A DNA stretch of 29,783 nt from Saccoglossus kowalevskii (lineage: Eukaryota; Hemichordata; Enteropneusta; Harrimaniidae): positions 51,515 through 81,297 of the forward strand of contig NW_003136829.1 of the NCBI RefSeq assembly GCF_000003605.2, written 5' to 3'. A program made the position numbers and the translations under genes. The notes under the pieces were generated by a model that saw nothing but the letters and a program-made list of their open reading frames with translations, was not told the origin of the DNA and ran no database searches. Shown here in pieces: positions 1 to 12,288 of this stretch. Within the stretch, counting starts at the first letter, position 1. Every line of letters starts with the position of its first letter.

Positions 1-3000
1 GGAATCCTTTTGTGTACGGGATTTGTGTGCCCTGGGTAAAACGGAGGATATCACTATAATTGGCTTACCATAGAACCCAAACGAAATCACGCTAATAGAC
101 GCAATGAGTTTTTAATTAGGGTCGCCTTATGTTGCTAAACAAACAACCCGCAGCGGGCTTTCACAAACTCTCCTTGTACTAATTACACATGCGCAATGTA
201 CACGACTTCGTTATAATTGAAACAGAGATAATTATCACCCCCTATACAGCCACCCACCCAACCACGTGACACGCACACCCACGCATACCAGGTGGAGTCA
301 AATCTTCGATTCTTGATAGTCCGCTACCACTGCCCCGTCCCGGTTCGGAAGAAACTTACTCCATGTTGGCTAGTTACAACAAAAGTTGATTAAATTTGCT
401 CGTATCAATAAGTGCTTGTTAAGGCCCACCTTTGCAGTAGTTCTAAACGTACTTTCTTTATGGGAACACAACAATAGCCACAATGCAGTTGCAAATGATA
501 GACGGGGTCTCAGAATGGATTTTTAGGGCTTAATAGCACATTGTGATGATGGCTTGCTCAGTTCGGTTTATAAAGGCTGGGAACGTATCGTCTATTGATC
601 GTCCCACGAAAGCTAACGAGAATCGGAAAATGAACAACTCATAATAGACTGTTTAGTAGCTAGTGCATTAGGTATGTTTCTCCACAATATATCTTTTCTC
701 TCGCTTTCATAGATAGGATAATTCAGTCTCAATTGTAAAAACCCGGATACTATAAGTATGTTTACTTTTCGTCTAAATTGTACCTAAAATTATATTTATA
801 TTTAAAAATTATAAGTTGTCGGGCTAAGTATTTCCGGAATCTCTGTCAGTTGCCATGGCAAAGACAATACAAACCAAAGCAAATTTTGTCGGGAAAAGAT
901 TATTTTCAAGAATTTTACGCAAATTTTAAAGAATTATACGTGAATATGAAAGGTTGTGTGGCTAGCACTAGTGTTTTCATCATCTCTTAGATCATTTGCC
1001 AGAAATAACACAAATCGATATTTGTCGGGAGAGAAGAATTTTTCTATAACCCTTGATTCAGAGGTATTTATGGAGTTATTATGATAATTTTCAAAGTTTT
1101 ATTTTTATGTGGAGGTGACTATACGAATCTAACTAGAGACTTGTTTTCATGTCTTAAATAATGTATCGTATAAGGAGAGTACTGGCTATATATATATGTG
1201 ACGTATTCTGCCAGTGAGACAGCAGCTTCATGATGTCGCATCCTTGCCTCATTTGCATTTCTCTAGACCGATCGCTGCTTTGTGATTAAAAAGACAGTGT
1301 TGCTATAGATACACTCGTGGGAATTCTCTTGCCAAATCTGCGCAGTTCGCCATAAAGCACGCAGGGATCTATTATGCAATCTTAAAATCGTAATTTGGGT
1401 CGAAAATTGGCAATTGTGCTGCGCAATCCACTGATTAGCTGGAATCACGCACTTCACTCTCCCAAGGTCTTTTCAGCAACTACTTGTTCTTAACGGCTAA
1501 TTTACTTATTTCAGAAGCAGATCGTTTCTGATTGAGAAAAAAAACACGGAGATCGGGAATCGGAATTTTTTTTCGAGGGGAGAAAGTGTATGAGGAAAGA
1601 ATAGGAGCCGAAATAGGGCGATGAATAGAAGCAGATTATATACTCTACTACGTCTCTGATTTGGGGAATCCTATTACGACTAACTAACAAGATAAGGAAA
1701 ACTTAAAAAAAATACAATTATTCACTTTAATCTCGGATTATAGTCATCATATGCCATAGCAACAGTAACCATGGTAGCGTGTGGAGTAGGCCTTCGTGTC
1801 GTAGCAGCGGCACTACCCCCATCTTGATATCGCCGGATGACTCCATTCGACCCCGGAATATGCTTCGACTGGTTTATTCAATGCGATGCACTGGCCTTTC
1901 ACTGCGATGGATATGGTGTTCATATTGGCATACTTAATTAATGAAACAATTGTACACTTGATTTGGCGTATCAGCAGCAGATTGTCGTGTCAGTGGGGCG
2001 TGTGCTGGTGAAAAAAAAAACACACAGAATGAACGTGTACAGTCTGAGTGAATCGCCGATCGGCCACGTGCTTAGTGAAATATACAAAGAAAAGACCTGT
2101 CCCCACTAGACACAAATATGTTACTTTAAGTGGTTTGAATCGAAGTCGGATATGTTGTCTAAACTAACGAAGCTCGGTCCTACAGTGACAGTTTTGTATA
2201 GTTAATGCGGTTTTTCGTACTAGTAGGAAATTGAACCGATTCTGATTCGAGTCCGATCGATTTTCTTACGGACCCTTGAAAAAATATCATCATCATCATC
2301 GTCAATTTGCAGAGGAGATGAATATTGCTGCGAACGGGGAAGTCAACAACAAGTCTGCCTCTAATTGTTGTACAAGTGGATAAAGTTAGCGTTTTCGAAT
2401 TTTGTCCCAGACCATAAATTAAGTTAATTCGAAATTAAAGTGGGGACAGAAGGTAGTTAGAATCTGCGTTACTCTGTGAATGAGCGAGGATATTGATTAT
2501 TGTACATTTTTAATGTTTACATACTCACCACGTGATTGATAAAATATTCTGTTTCACTTTATTATCTAATAATAAAGTAATTCTATTTATGAAATCACTT
2601 ATTTGTGAAATCGCTTTTGAAATCACTTGTTTATGAAACCACAAAACGATATAAAAACCGGGTACGAATTTTACACCAATCCATGTCGTCATTAATGAGC
2701 TAAAGACAGATTTAGCTCCATGTTTCGAATTATTCTAGATGAAAATATCGACAAGTAAAAAGGAACCACTTTTGATCTTTCATGGCTACGAGGATCCGTG
2801 TCACAGGTCGCCAGATCAGACCATGCGATACAGCGAATCTTTTAGTAGATCCCGAGAACAAGAAGACATCGACACTGTTGCTGTGGTTTCAGCCCATGCG
2901 TGGGTCACAGTGGAATGCACTTAGAAATATGATCAAAAAACAGAATTTGAAAATAGAAGCGCCACAGTTGTCGTAATGCGATGTGTTCGACATGGACTCC

Positions 3001-5500
3001 ATATAGGTACACTACATTGTAACGCTTTGATATCTAGATCTCGAACTTTTGTTTCTTTATTAATGAAACCTCATACGCATGATGGTACTCCCATGATGCA
3101 CTTCATTACAAAGAACGACGACGTCACAAGCTCTGTTATGTAAATATTATGCTGGAAAATGGGGCCTCAGATGTTTTCATCAGTCGGATGGAACATGGGA
3201 GTTCCTCGATGCACTGACAGTGCCGCAATGCATCACGGGACTCAGAGGTACCATGATGTATGGGAAATCTAGACAAATTACATTTTTCTATTTTTTGCCA
3301 CCGTGTATATTTCCAGGCCATATATAGTTGAAAAAGAGTGTTTTTTCTATTTAGATCAAACACCATCAAAGTTTCTACACGTACCAGACATGAAGCTCAA
3401 TTAAGCATACTTATATCTGTAACAGTTAAAAGATTCGCCAAGCTGAATACTTATCGAGGAAATACTTTATAATTGGGGAGTGAAACCCATATTGCTATGG
3501 TTTTGAACGGCGACTTCCTTCAAGAAACAAGTACATTTGTATGAACGGTGGGGGCGCAATAACTACACGTAATTTAAATAATTTGCACCAGATTGCGAAC
3601 GCTCTTGTGATTCATATTGTTATTGTTGCTCTGTACACAGCGTGAAAATTCGTTACTTCATATGTGTAAAATTCGGACATCCAGACCATTATATTTTTTT
3701 TTTCAAAACTATGAGTTCTAATATTCAGAAAACTTACGATTGCAGGACGCCAGTCCCGTCTTTCGTGACAGAGAAACAAATACAAACACACAAGTAGTCG
3801 GAAACTTTTTATTTTGCCATACACGTCGCGGAATTGAAATACGTTTGTCCACCCTAATCACCCATTGCAGTATATTTCCACAGATTTTCGTATTAAGTTA
3901 TTTTTAATTTCAGCACGGCGGCGCTTTCAACGGCGAGTACAATGCAACGGGATAAACTCATACGGTAAATCTGTGGAGTTGTGCGAGTGTTCGTCGAGAT
4001 AAATCCATGCCCATTCCAATATATTGACTGTGACACACTAGGCATAAGCTTCTACTTTACGCATGCTAAATTCCTCTATACACGTATATATTACTCCACT
4101 GATTTCAGTATTAACTTCGATGCTCTTTTGTTTGCGTTTCTTTTATGTCGATTGCATCCCGAAATCTTCAGATGAATATGCATTATTTATCTTGATTATC
4201 TTTTTTTATAATTTTTTTTCTATTGACGTCAAAAAAGCTGATAGCAATGGAGAAGGGGAATCCCCGATTGATGAACTCATCTACGACTATCTCAAAATCT
4301 GTCTTTAATAAGAGAAAAAAAAATCCGCGGGATTGTTTTTCCATGATCAAATATAAAATACACATATTGCTATTTATTTGATAAATTCGGTAATTCTTTA
4401 TGCCATATAGGTAGTTACGGAGACGTGACTGTAATATTAATGTGAAATCTTACAATCCGTCTTTGGTGGTATCACGGTGTATATACATCAGTATAAATGT
4501 GTTTTGTTGCTACTTATCGTGAAAAAACGTTGATTTTCTATGCACCTAATGCCATCTTCATTAGTGTTAGTAATATGGGGTGGCTGACCGGGGTTAGAAA
4601 CGTATTTTGAACGAACTGTGAGACTTATTTTCTAAACCAGTTCGATTACCACTCAAACTTGGAACAACTTGAATGTCGTATTAAAATGTACTAGTAGTGT
4701 AAGTCTGTTCAGATATGTGGACATACACCAACCTTTCAAATATTGTGTTGTCGTTGTTGTTCATGCCAAGTTACGCAACCCGGTCAACACCTGAATCGCG
4801 CTTGGCCTCACGAGTGATAATTGCGAAATAAATTGACTGTTGTTGTAAGTTTAGCTTACACTTGTATCTATATCATATGTATATTCGCGCATTGTGATTG
4901 TGTATATTTCGACTCAATCTTTCTGTTGTTACTCAGTTTGCTATCCCCACAATTACACGGATAATGAACCAAAGTGAAACGCGCGTTTTTATCAATTTAA
5001 CAAAAAATGAGGAAGCCATTAAGTTGTCATCGGAGTTGGTATACGAGTATTCGATTGAATGAATCTCCTTCGTTACGGCTTTGATTTCCCAACAAAATGA
5101 CCAACTTGAAAGAAAATTCGATTTATTTGATTTTGATTACAATAATTACAACCGTGGACCCCGGTGATTCTGTAGTTTTTACCCTCGTTTTCGGCCTCAG
5201 GTGGAATTTTGCTTTTTCTGTCAATGCATGATTCCGTATCTTATCACATACATCGCTATGGTAACCCGTGAATGTGGAGATATTCTCGTGAAACACGGTC
5301 CAGATATTACCCTATCGAGATCGTCAAAGAAACGCGATAATTCGATTGCCTCGCAATGCTTGTTAGAAACATAAACAAATTAAATCCGTGTTATTTGATG
5401 CGATATACACTCAAAAATATATAATGAAATTAACGCTACTTGATTTTTAAATACATTTTATCGATAAATATCATTAATCAGTGCGTCATTACCGCCGATA
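1..5500. other. Gene-free upstream flank, section 1
   Basis: No open frame exceeds about 80 codons and none has a recognisable domain. Visible items are E-box CACGTG at 263-268; X-box-like words at 849-862, 1750-1763, 1765-1778 and 5252-5265; a perfect POU octamer ATTTGCAT at 1251-1258; a perfect CRE TGACGTCA at 4224-4231; a GAAATCACTT-type degenerate short repeat at 2587-2642; and an 8-bp hairpin at 2697-2718. Patches at 2760-2960 and 3160-3260 are richer in G+C and could be decayed exons, but I recognise nothing in any frame. Confidence 0.6.
2697..2718. other. Perfect 8-bp hairpin
   Basis: GAGCTAAA (2697-2704), a 6-base loop GACAGA, and TTTAGCTC (2711-2718) form a perfect stem. It extends by further pairs (AT against AT) if one C is bulged. 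There is no T tract or gene context to suggest a function. Confidence 0.7.
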
Positions 5501-8500
5501 TCCCCTGGGATAGTTGCCATGCTACGTGACAATGGTGACCTGTTGGAAATATAATTGTACTGCTTTTTACTTACACCTTATAATGTCGAATATATGGGCA
5601 AATAACTCGACGAATTATGTTACTGATTGTCTGTCAAATGTTTTCGATTTTGTTTTTGAAAACTGTTTTAAATTAGTCAGACTGCGTTCATGTTAGCTAA
5701 GTACTTTGGATGTTTTCCTCTCATAATTATTTTTCGCGACGATATCTTTCAATCCTCTATTTAGATAACATATTTTTCAAGTTATCATTCTTTGGGGAAT
5801 GTTCTCGAAATGCACTACTCTATTCATGTCCAAGAAAACCTCGATGAGCTCCGACGATCTTTCTAACTCATCGGTGTTAAATAAAATAAAATATAATATG
5901 TAGATCTCAAGAAAAATAAAATATGACTATTATCAAACAGCCGATAGACACAAACATGTACACACGAACCAGCAGCATGCGTTTGTGTCTTTTATGACAC
6001 GAGAAATAAATCGTACAAATTGAAGCTGAAGTAAAACGTGCATGCAATCATAACCGAAAACTGAAATGACATTCGAAATCCTATGATGATTTTCAACTCA
6101 GAAATCACATATTTGAGTGAATCAGTGCAACAGCTAATTCCAAATATATATGCCAGCCTGTCCGTTTCTTTAAAAGACTCCGAGTATGTGGTAGAACTTT
6201 GAATTGTGACTAGAATCATTGTAGAGGTACCGCGCGCAGCTCAGCCCAATTTTAATCGGCATCGATTTACCCCTATTACATATTTTTTATATAAATTGTC
6301 TATTGCGCTGGGCATTACGCTAAATTAATAATAACAAAAAATAACACGAGAAACCTACTAGGTCTTCGGGGATTCGAAACACGAGCCCGGGATTGTACTT
6401 ATTAGGTTTGTACATGCAGATTTTTACGAAATGTTAACAGCTGAGTGTCTGAGCAAATTGAAGTATTACCATTCTTGTTTGCGAGACTGGAGCTGTTCCT
6501 TGTCTGACTGCGGTCTCCTGATAGTTGCCCCTATGCATTTACGAAGACGTATAATTGTATTATCATTGATTTTGCCCCCGCTTCTTCATTTGCTCTCATT
6601 TTCCCAGTAACGCCGTGCCAGCGAAGAAGAATGTATAATTGGTGTTTGCTTTAACTACGTGCAGCTGTGCACCTAAAAAACTCATATTAGCGCGAAACGC
6701 GGAAATCTACGCTTAGTGTATGGCGTCCGCGATGGGGTTTAATTGAAAGATCGCTGGCTAAAAAAAGCGAAAGAGGGGAGATAGAAAACCCTGTAGAACA
6801 CGGACTTGTAATTAGGCAGAGCTCGGGGGATTATATACTCGCTGTATTGAATTGGTGTTAATGCTGTGGAGCTGACGAGTTTGAAAAAAAAATCGATTGC
6901 AGCAATGCCACCGGGGGTCTTTTATTATGAATTATCTGTGTAACCATCATAACACACACAATCCCCCAATGAACTGGTGTTTTCATTTGATGTTGTCGTA
7001 GGCACTTCTAAATTTTTATACACAAAATATCGTTTCAATATCCACAGTCAATTGGCAATGAAAAGAGCATTAAACGTCTGAAGTGGTTAAAACTGGAGGA
7101 AATAATTAACTTGTCTAGTGTAGCATTGCGCGCCCAATTGAACTCCGTAGCACGATATTTAAAAAATAGCTATTAAGTAAATGATAGGCAGTTCGATTAC
7201 TCTGTGATATGAACAAAGGCGTCTATTGTAAAAATACGATTGTACATCTTCAAGTTCTGATGACGTCAAAGAACATGCACAAAAATTATAACGATGTAAT
7301 TAAGGGGTCAGATCGATTTGGTGCAGCACTTCGTTGCACATTTCAAAGGCGTGAAATTCGTGTCCTCGGGCCAACGAACTAATTGGCAAGAATCAAAACT
7401 ATAATTAGTTTAATTTGGTTAGTTTATCAGGTGTCTTGTTGGCAGCCACCGTTGCTCTATTCGACAACGTGATCGTTATGGAAAGGGAGAGGAAGTACGT
7501 GATATCGACATATGTCTCGATTTGTATCGACGGAAACACGCATGGAACGTAGCAATTTAGGGGTTGGTTGAATCGATTTCTTCCTCGTGGCCACCTTCTT
7601 ATATGTTTCATTTCGTGCTGTGTGCTTCTTTGAAAAAAGAACGCTGAACAAGTAAACGGGCGGCGACGCACAGGAAATCTACATAGAAAGTGGCCATTTA
7701 ACCGTAGATCGAATCGATTATGTTGAACGCTGGCACAGCAGCCTGCCGCTATCAGTTAACACCAACGTGCCTCGAGGACAGAAACTTATTAAAGTAGTTT
7801 AATATCAAGCTCTTAGTTACCGATGATAAAGAATCGAGCGAATATTCTTCCCCGGGCTAGTTTTTGACAGTTTTAGTTTCACCCATTTTAGTAATGTATA
7901 TAGTAGACAATTAATAATAATAGATGGGTATATAAGACTAGGACATCATACTACATGACGAGGAACAACGTCGAAATCGGAATGACAGAATTGATAAGAT
8001 AGAACCATTTTTAATTAAAAATCGCCACTTTTTATCTGTCGACAGCTTAAGTTTATTGCACATATTCGCTGCAGACGTCCGCCCCATCGTAACTATGGAT
8101 ACTTTAATAAGTTGCACTGATTCAGAGAGAAAAAAAGCATTTCCCAAAATGCAATTGTAATTTACTTGTACCATCTTATTAGAAAAAGATGTTTAACATG
8201 AAAGGCATTTTTTTGTCACGGTTCACGCCATGATGTTTGTCCTGTTTGAGTATTTAATATTTCAAAAACGTTTTGAATCGTTCTTGTTTTTAATGATGTG
8301 ATTTTTGTTTGCTTGTCCCCTTTTCACAACACATGGACAGGAAGTAGGCGATTTAAAGCGCATGTGTCATATTGTTAGCTCATCGCATCAAGAAGAATGA
8401 GATACCGACATTACCCGAGATACAGTGGCGGTCTTAAAACATGACGGCTTCAAATTGGTGTTACAAAGCAGGTGTTCCTCCAAATCTATACCTGCCTAGA

Positions 8501-10144
8501 CATGCTTGCTTTCATTTCACTTGGAAAGTATGTTCCGTTGGTAGTTTGGTAGCGAGCTTGATTTAAAAAAAAATGAATTCGTTCGCAAATATTCTGATTT
8601 ACCGCTTCAACTAACTAGTAGTGTTAGTATTCTCCCATCATATAAGCTAGTTAATCGGTAGGTCAACTCGGAAATAAAACCAATCAGCATCCTTTGATGT
8701 CGATATAATAGGACCATGTTACAACAAATTTGCTGGCTAATGAAGTGCCGACTCGGGATATTAAGCTAGCATAACAAACAGACAATGTAATAACACAACA
8801 AGAAACGTTTAAAATGTGACGCGAAATCGTCATTTATATTTTTAAAAAATACATCGTTGGTTGTAATCGGTACAACCGTGTTTATCTAATATGCATGATG
8901 CGGAACACTGTTTAATAACATACTTCGCTTTGCGGCGGGTCGAGTGTGCGTTGGTTTGTCTTGGCATATGATAATCCATAGAAGGTAGAAGGACTTTCCA
9001 TGATAAATCACACACTAGCAAATATTTTCTAGTGTCTTTGATTATATTTAGGTAAAATTAAGTAACTCTGGTAGACGGTAAGAGAGTATGTAATGTTAAA
9101 ATACAAAAAAATATCACCGGAGTTAAACATAATAAAAACATTCACGACCATGCATCTCATACGCGTTGGAGATATTTGTTTCGAACGAATTCAATTAGTT
9201 GTATATTCTCGCCGTGCACTTTGATAATAAAGAAATGAAATCAGCCTCGGACAATTTGTAGTAGCATCCTGTCAGACTTCTGCTCAGTCCCGGCACTGGC
9301 TGTGACTTGCTCTTTCTGCAGTCACTAAATTATTTACATCATCATGCCACAAGAGTATGTTCATCACAAACATTTTTGAAAATATCGTGCAAGTTTGACA
9401 GGTGGCATGGTGCTGCCTATACATATAATTTGCTATTATTATGGAGGAGCCGGTTAAATCCATTAATATGCCAGCCTAATACGAATTAGATTGTACAATT
9501 AATGTGCATTTATGCAGGGCAGTTATTTTTCCCTTTATAATTGTGTGCCATTTTTTTAAAAATTTAAGATTAAAACAAACTCAAGTAATCGGACGCAAAA
9601 TAGTTCACCTAAAAAGATTACACGTATTGCGGCCAAAATATATTAGTACACAGGTGATTTTTTTAATAGACACATTAGAGACAATAATGTCGTCTATTTA
9701 TATTAATTGTCGCCATATTCACTCAATCCTGGTGCCATGTGTAGGCGATAATCGTAATTTAAGCTCGCTGTGGGACGGTATTATGCAGGTATTAGTACTC
9801 ATCAGAGACCAGTCCACAGACACCGCTGAGTTTCGCTGCACGCGATGTGTCAGTTGACTACGGCGCGGTTCACGTTCTGGATAAGTTAACCTCAGAGTAC
9901 GATTATCAAACTACTAGAATGCGTCTGGCAAAATCGCCGAGTGCCGAATTCAATCTCGGAGCTGGTTTTGAAAACGAATTCTCCCGATTTCTTGTTCAGT
10001 GGAACGGAAGTCGGGATCATCGACTAAAGAACGAAATCTGATACAGATGTCTCGTGTCCGGCTTTAGGTTGTCGCGCCATGGATACGCAATCATTTCCGG
10101 CTGTTGCTTGTCCTGTTGAATTGAGCTATTACTTGTTACCGCCG
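5501..10144. other. Gene-free upstream flank, section 2
   Basis: Only short open frames with no recognisable product. Visible items are an X-box-like word at 5513-5526; GTGCA/TGCAC arms around a CAGCTG E-box at 6659-6672; and a perfect CRE TGACGTCA at 7261-7268. A run of 117 codons without a stop at 9504-9857 is Ile/Leu-rich and domain-less. No RNA gene was seen. Confidence 0.55.
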
Positions 10145-10500
10145 GAGATAATTGCTTTCAAGTTTGGTGATTGGTATATTTTTCGCAAATCGTTAAATTG
10201 TTGTAATTGTTAAAATGTTTTTTGTGTGCAAATACACATCTATCAAATGATCTCACAGAATAAGACATTAAAATGAATTTATTTCGCAACGAAAGATTGT
10301 TAGCATACGAGATAATTGCGTTCAAGTTTGATCATCGGTTTATTCTTTTTCGCAAATCGTTAAACTGTTGTAACTGAGAAGACGATGTTTTTGCGAATAC
10401 TAGTAGATGTATATAAACCAAAATGCAAACAACTCGTCTATCAAACCATCTCAGGAAATAAAACGTTAAAAATGTATTTATTTTGCAACGAAAGCTTGAT
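10145..10500. repeat. Diverged tandem duplication, about 155 and 190 bp copies
   Basis: Copy 1 (10145-about 10298) and copy 2 (10309-about 10498) both open with GAGATAATTGC then TTCAAGTTTG, both carry TTTTTCGCAAATCGTTAAA, TGTTGTAA, CTATCAAA and ATCTCA, and both close with GCAACGAAAG plus TTG. Copy 2 has an insertion of roughly 35 bases around ACTAGTAGATGTATATAAAC. Divergence looks substantial, so the duplication is old. No terminal inverted repeats or target-site duplications are evident. Confidence 0.85.
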
Positions 10501-12257
10501 CCGCAGCGGGAGGGACCAAGAGATGAAACAAAATTGGATTTTTTTTTTTTATTAGGACAAGAAGATTGAGTTAGAAAGGAGATTACTAATTAAAATACAT
10601 TTAATTTACAGAAACAATCTTCTCTATATTTCGATATTTTGTTGTTGTTTGCCGCGTCATTTATATATTTCGCGCAGGCTCTTCGTGAAAAAGGCAACCA
10701 GAATCATTAGTATGAAAACTGGAGACATTCTGCAAAACATTGGAACACCTTGAAGTTACTGAAGAAGTCTCCACGGTTGGTTATCGCTATTCTGACTGAA
10801 AATTCAGGAACCTCACATTCCACTTTTAGTACTACTTCGTCGACTAGGTCACATAAAGTACACGCCAGTGCATTTTGGGTAATGTTCCGCGTGCTTCTCT
10901 TCTTGCTGCGTGTCTGGCACGACGTGACGTCACTGTATCCGGTTTATTATATGCAATATATAAAATGTGAACGTAACACCTGTGTCACGCGAAAACAATC
11001 CTAACATACCAATCAACTGACTAGGCGTGAACTGTCGCACTTTCAGTATTGGATCCATCGTGCACTCTCAGTATACAAAGCTTCGTGTCGAGTTTTGCCT
11101 TAAAGGGCGGCAGTCGTCGCACCGCGTCCTGTTCGATATGGGACTCAAAGCGACGTATACAACGCGTGTAAAATACATTGTTTATTTACATGAAATTCGA
11201 ACACGCGCCGCGCGATGACCACCGCGCTTTAAAATTTAACTACAATTCGCCACGTCTGGTAACCGGACTAGACCATACAACCTATACATGCACACACACA
11301 CACGTGTATATATTTGATTATAGTTTCTTCTCCCGTCCACACACTAACATATTAGCGGGTACACATTTTTTGTAAATGCACGAATTTTGAAAAAGCTAAA
11401 CTCATATATATATATATTATTATGAACTGTGATTTTGACGGTTTATTGTGGCCAATATCTCATTTATCTGAACATCCACGGGACAAGAAGGCTGGAGTGC
11501 CGACATAGAGTGTGTATTAAATGTATTTTCAGTTTGTTTTTATTCAGCGTGTTTACAAGAGTTCAAATAGATAATAGTTGTAGAGAGGAAAATATTGTTA
11601 TTCTGTGTAAATAAACAAATGAAAAATATTAAATACATAAATGAAACTGGCTTTTCGCCGAATACAGGGAAAATATGCAAATTATTATTACAAAGAGTTC
11701 CTCAGTCAAACCACAACTATAAGTTCACACGAGATATCGTCGTTTTTAATGCTTTATATCTTCCATAATAAATAGAAACATCCTGACAACTGGCGAGTTC
11801 ATCAAACAATCACATGAAAAAGCAGTAAACAATGTTTTTTTTTTCTACATGACGCGTGCCACTAGCTGACAGGTTGTACACGATTTCATTTGCGCTGGGC
11901 TATTTAATTTTAAGACTATCAGGTTGGGGTTTCAACTCAAACTCAGGCTGATTAATCATTTGCGACTTTGGCCTTGATTTGGGACAATGGGAATTTGGGT
12001 AACACATGTCCATTTCCAGGTCCAAGCTGATTATATTAAAAAAATTACAAATAACATATTGTGGGAATAATGTGCGTATTAAAGAGTGATTGGACATTGA
12101 AATGTACAAGTAAACTAATAAAACGGAGATTTTACGGTTGATTATAAAGAGATACGTAGATACTAGAACACTAAAATGTAGACAAAACAACCTAAATGCG
12201 ATATTTGGTACCATCCTGTGAGTTTCACAGTTGTTGGTTGAATCGTGAGAGAGCTGC

Positions 12258-12288
<31 letters not shown>

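Noticed and set aside
2760-2976. Overlapping 61- and 64-codon frames in a G+C-richer patch
   Set aside because: Neither frame nor the reverse complement shows a known domain. Two overlapping open frames suggest compositional chance rather than coding.
6368-6398. GGGGATTCGAAACACGAGCC, resembling a tRNA T-arm
   Set aside because: No matching acceptor stem, D-arm or anticodon arm can be folded around it.
9504-9857. 117-codon open frame on the + strand
   Set aside because: Hydrophobic, low-information composition, no domain, no splice or leader context. A single stop-free run of this length is unsurprising in 30 kb read in six frames.
9847-10041. 64-codon open frame with fairly balanced, protein-like composition
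   Set aside because: It has no recognisable motif, no ATG in good context and no supporting splice-partner exon nearby.
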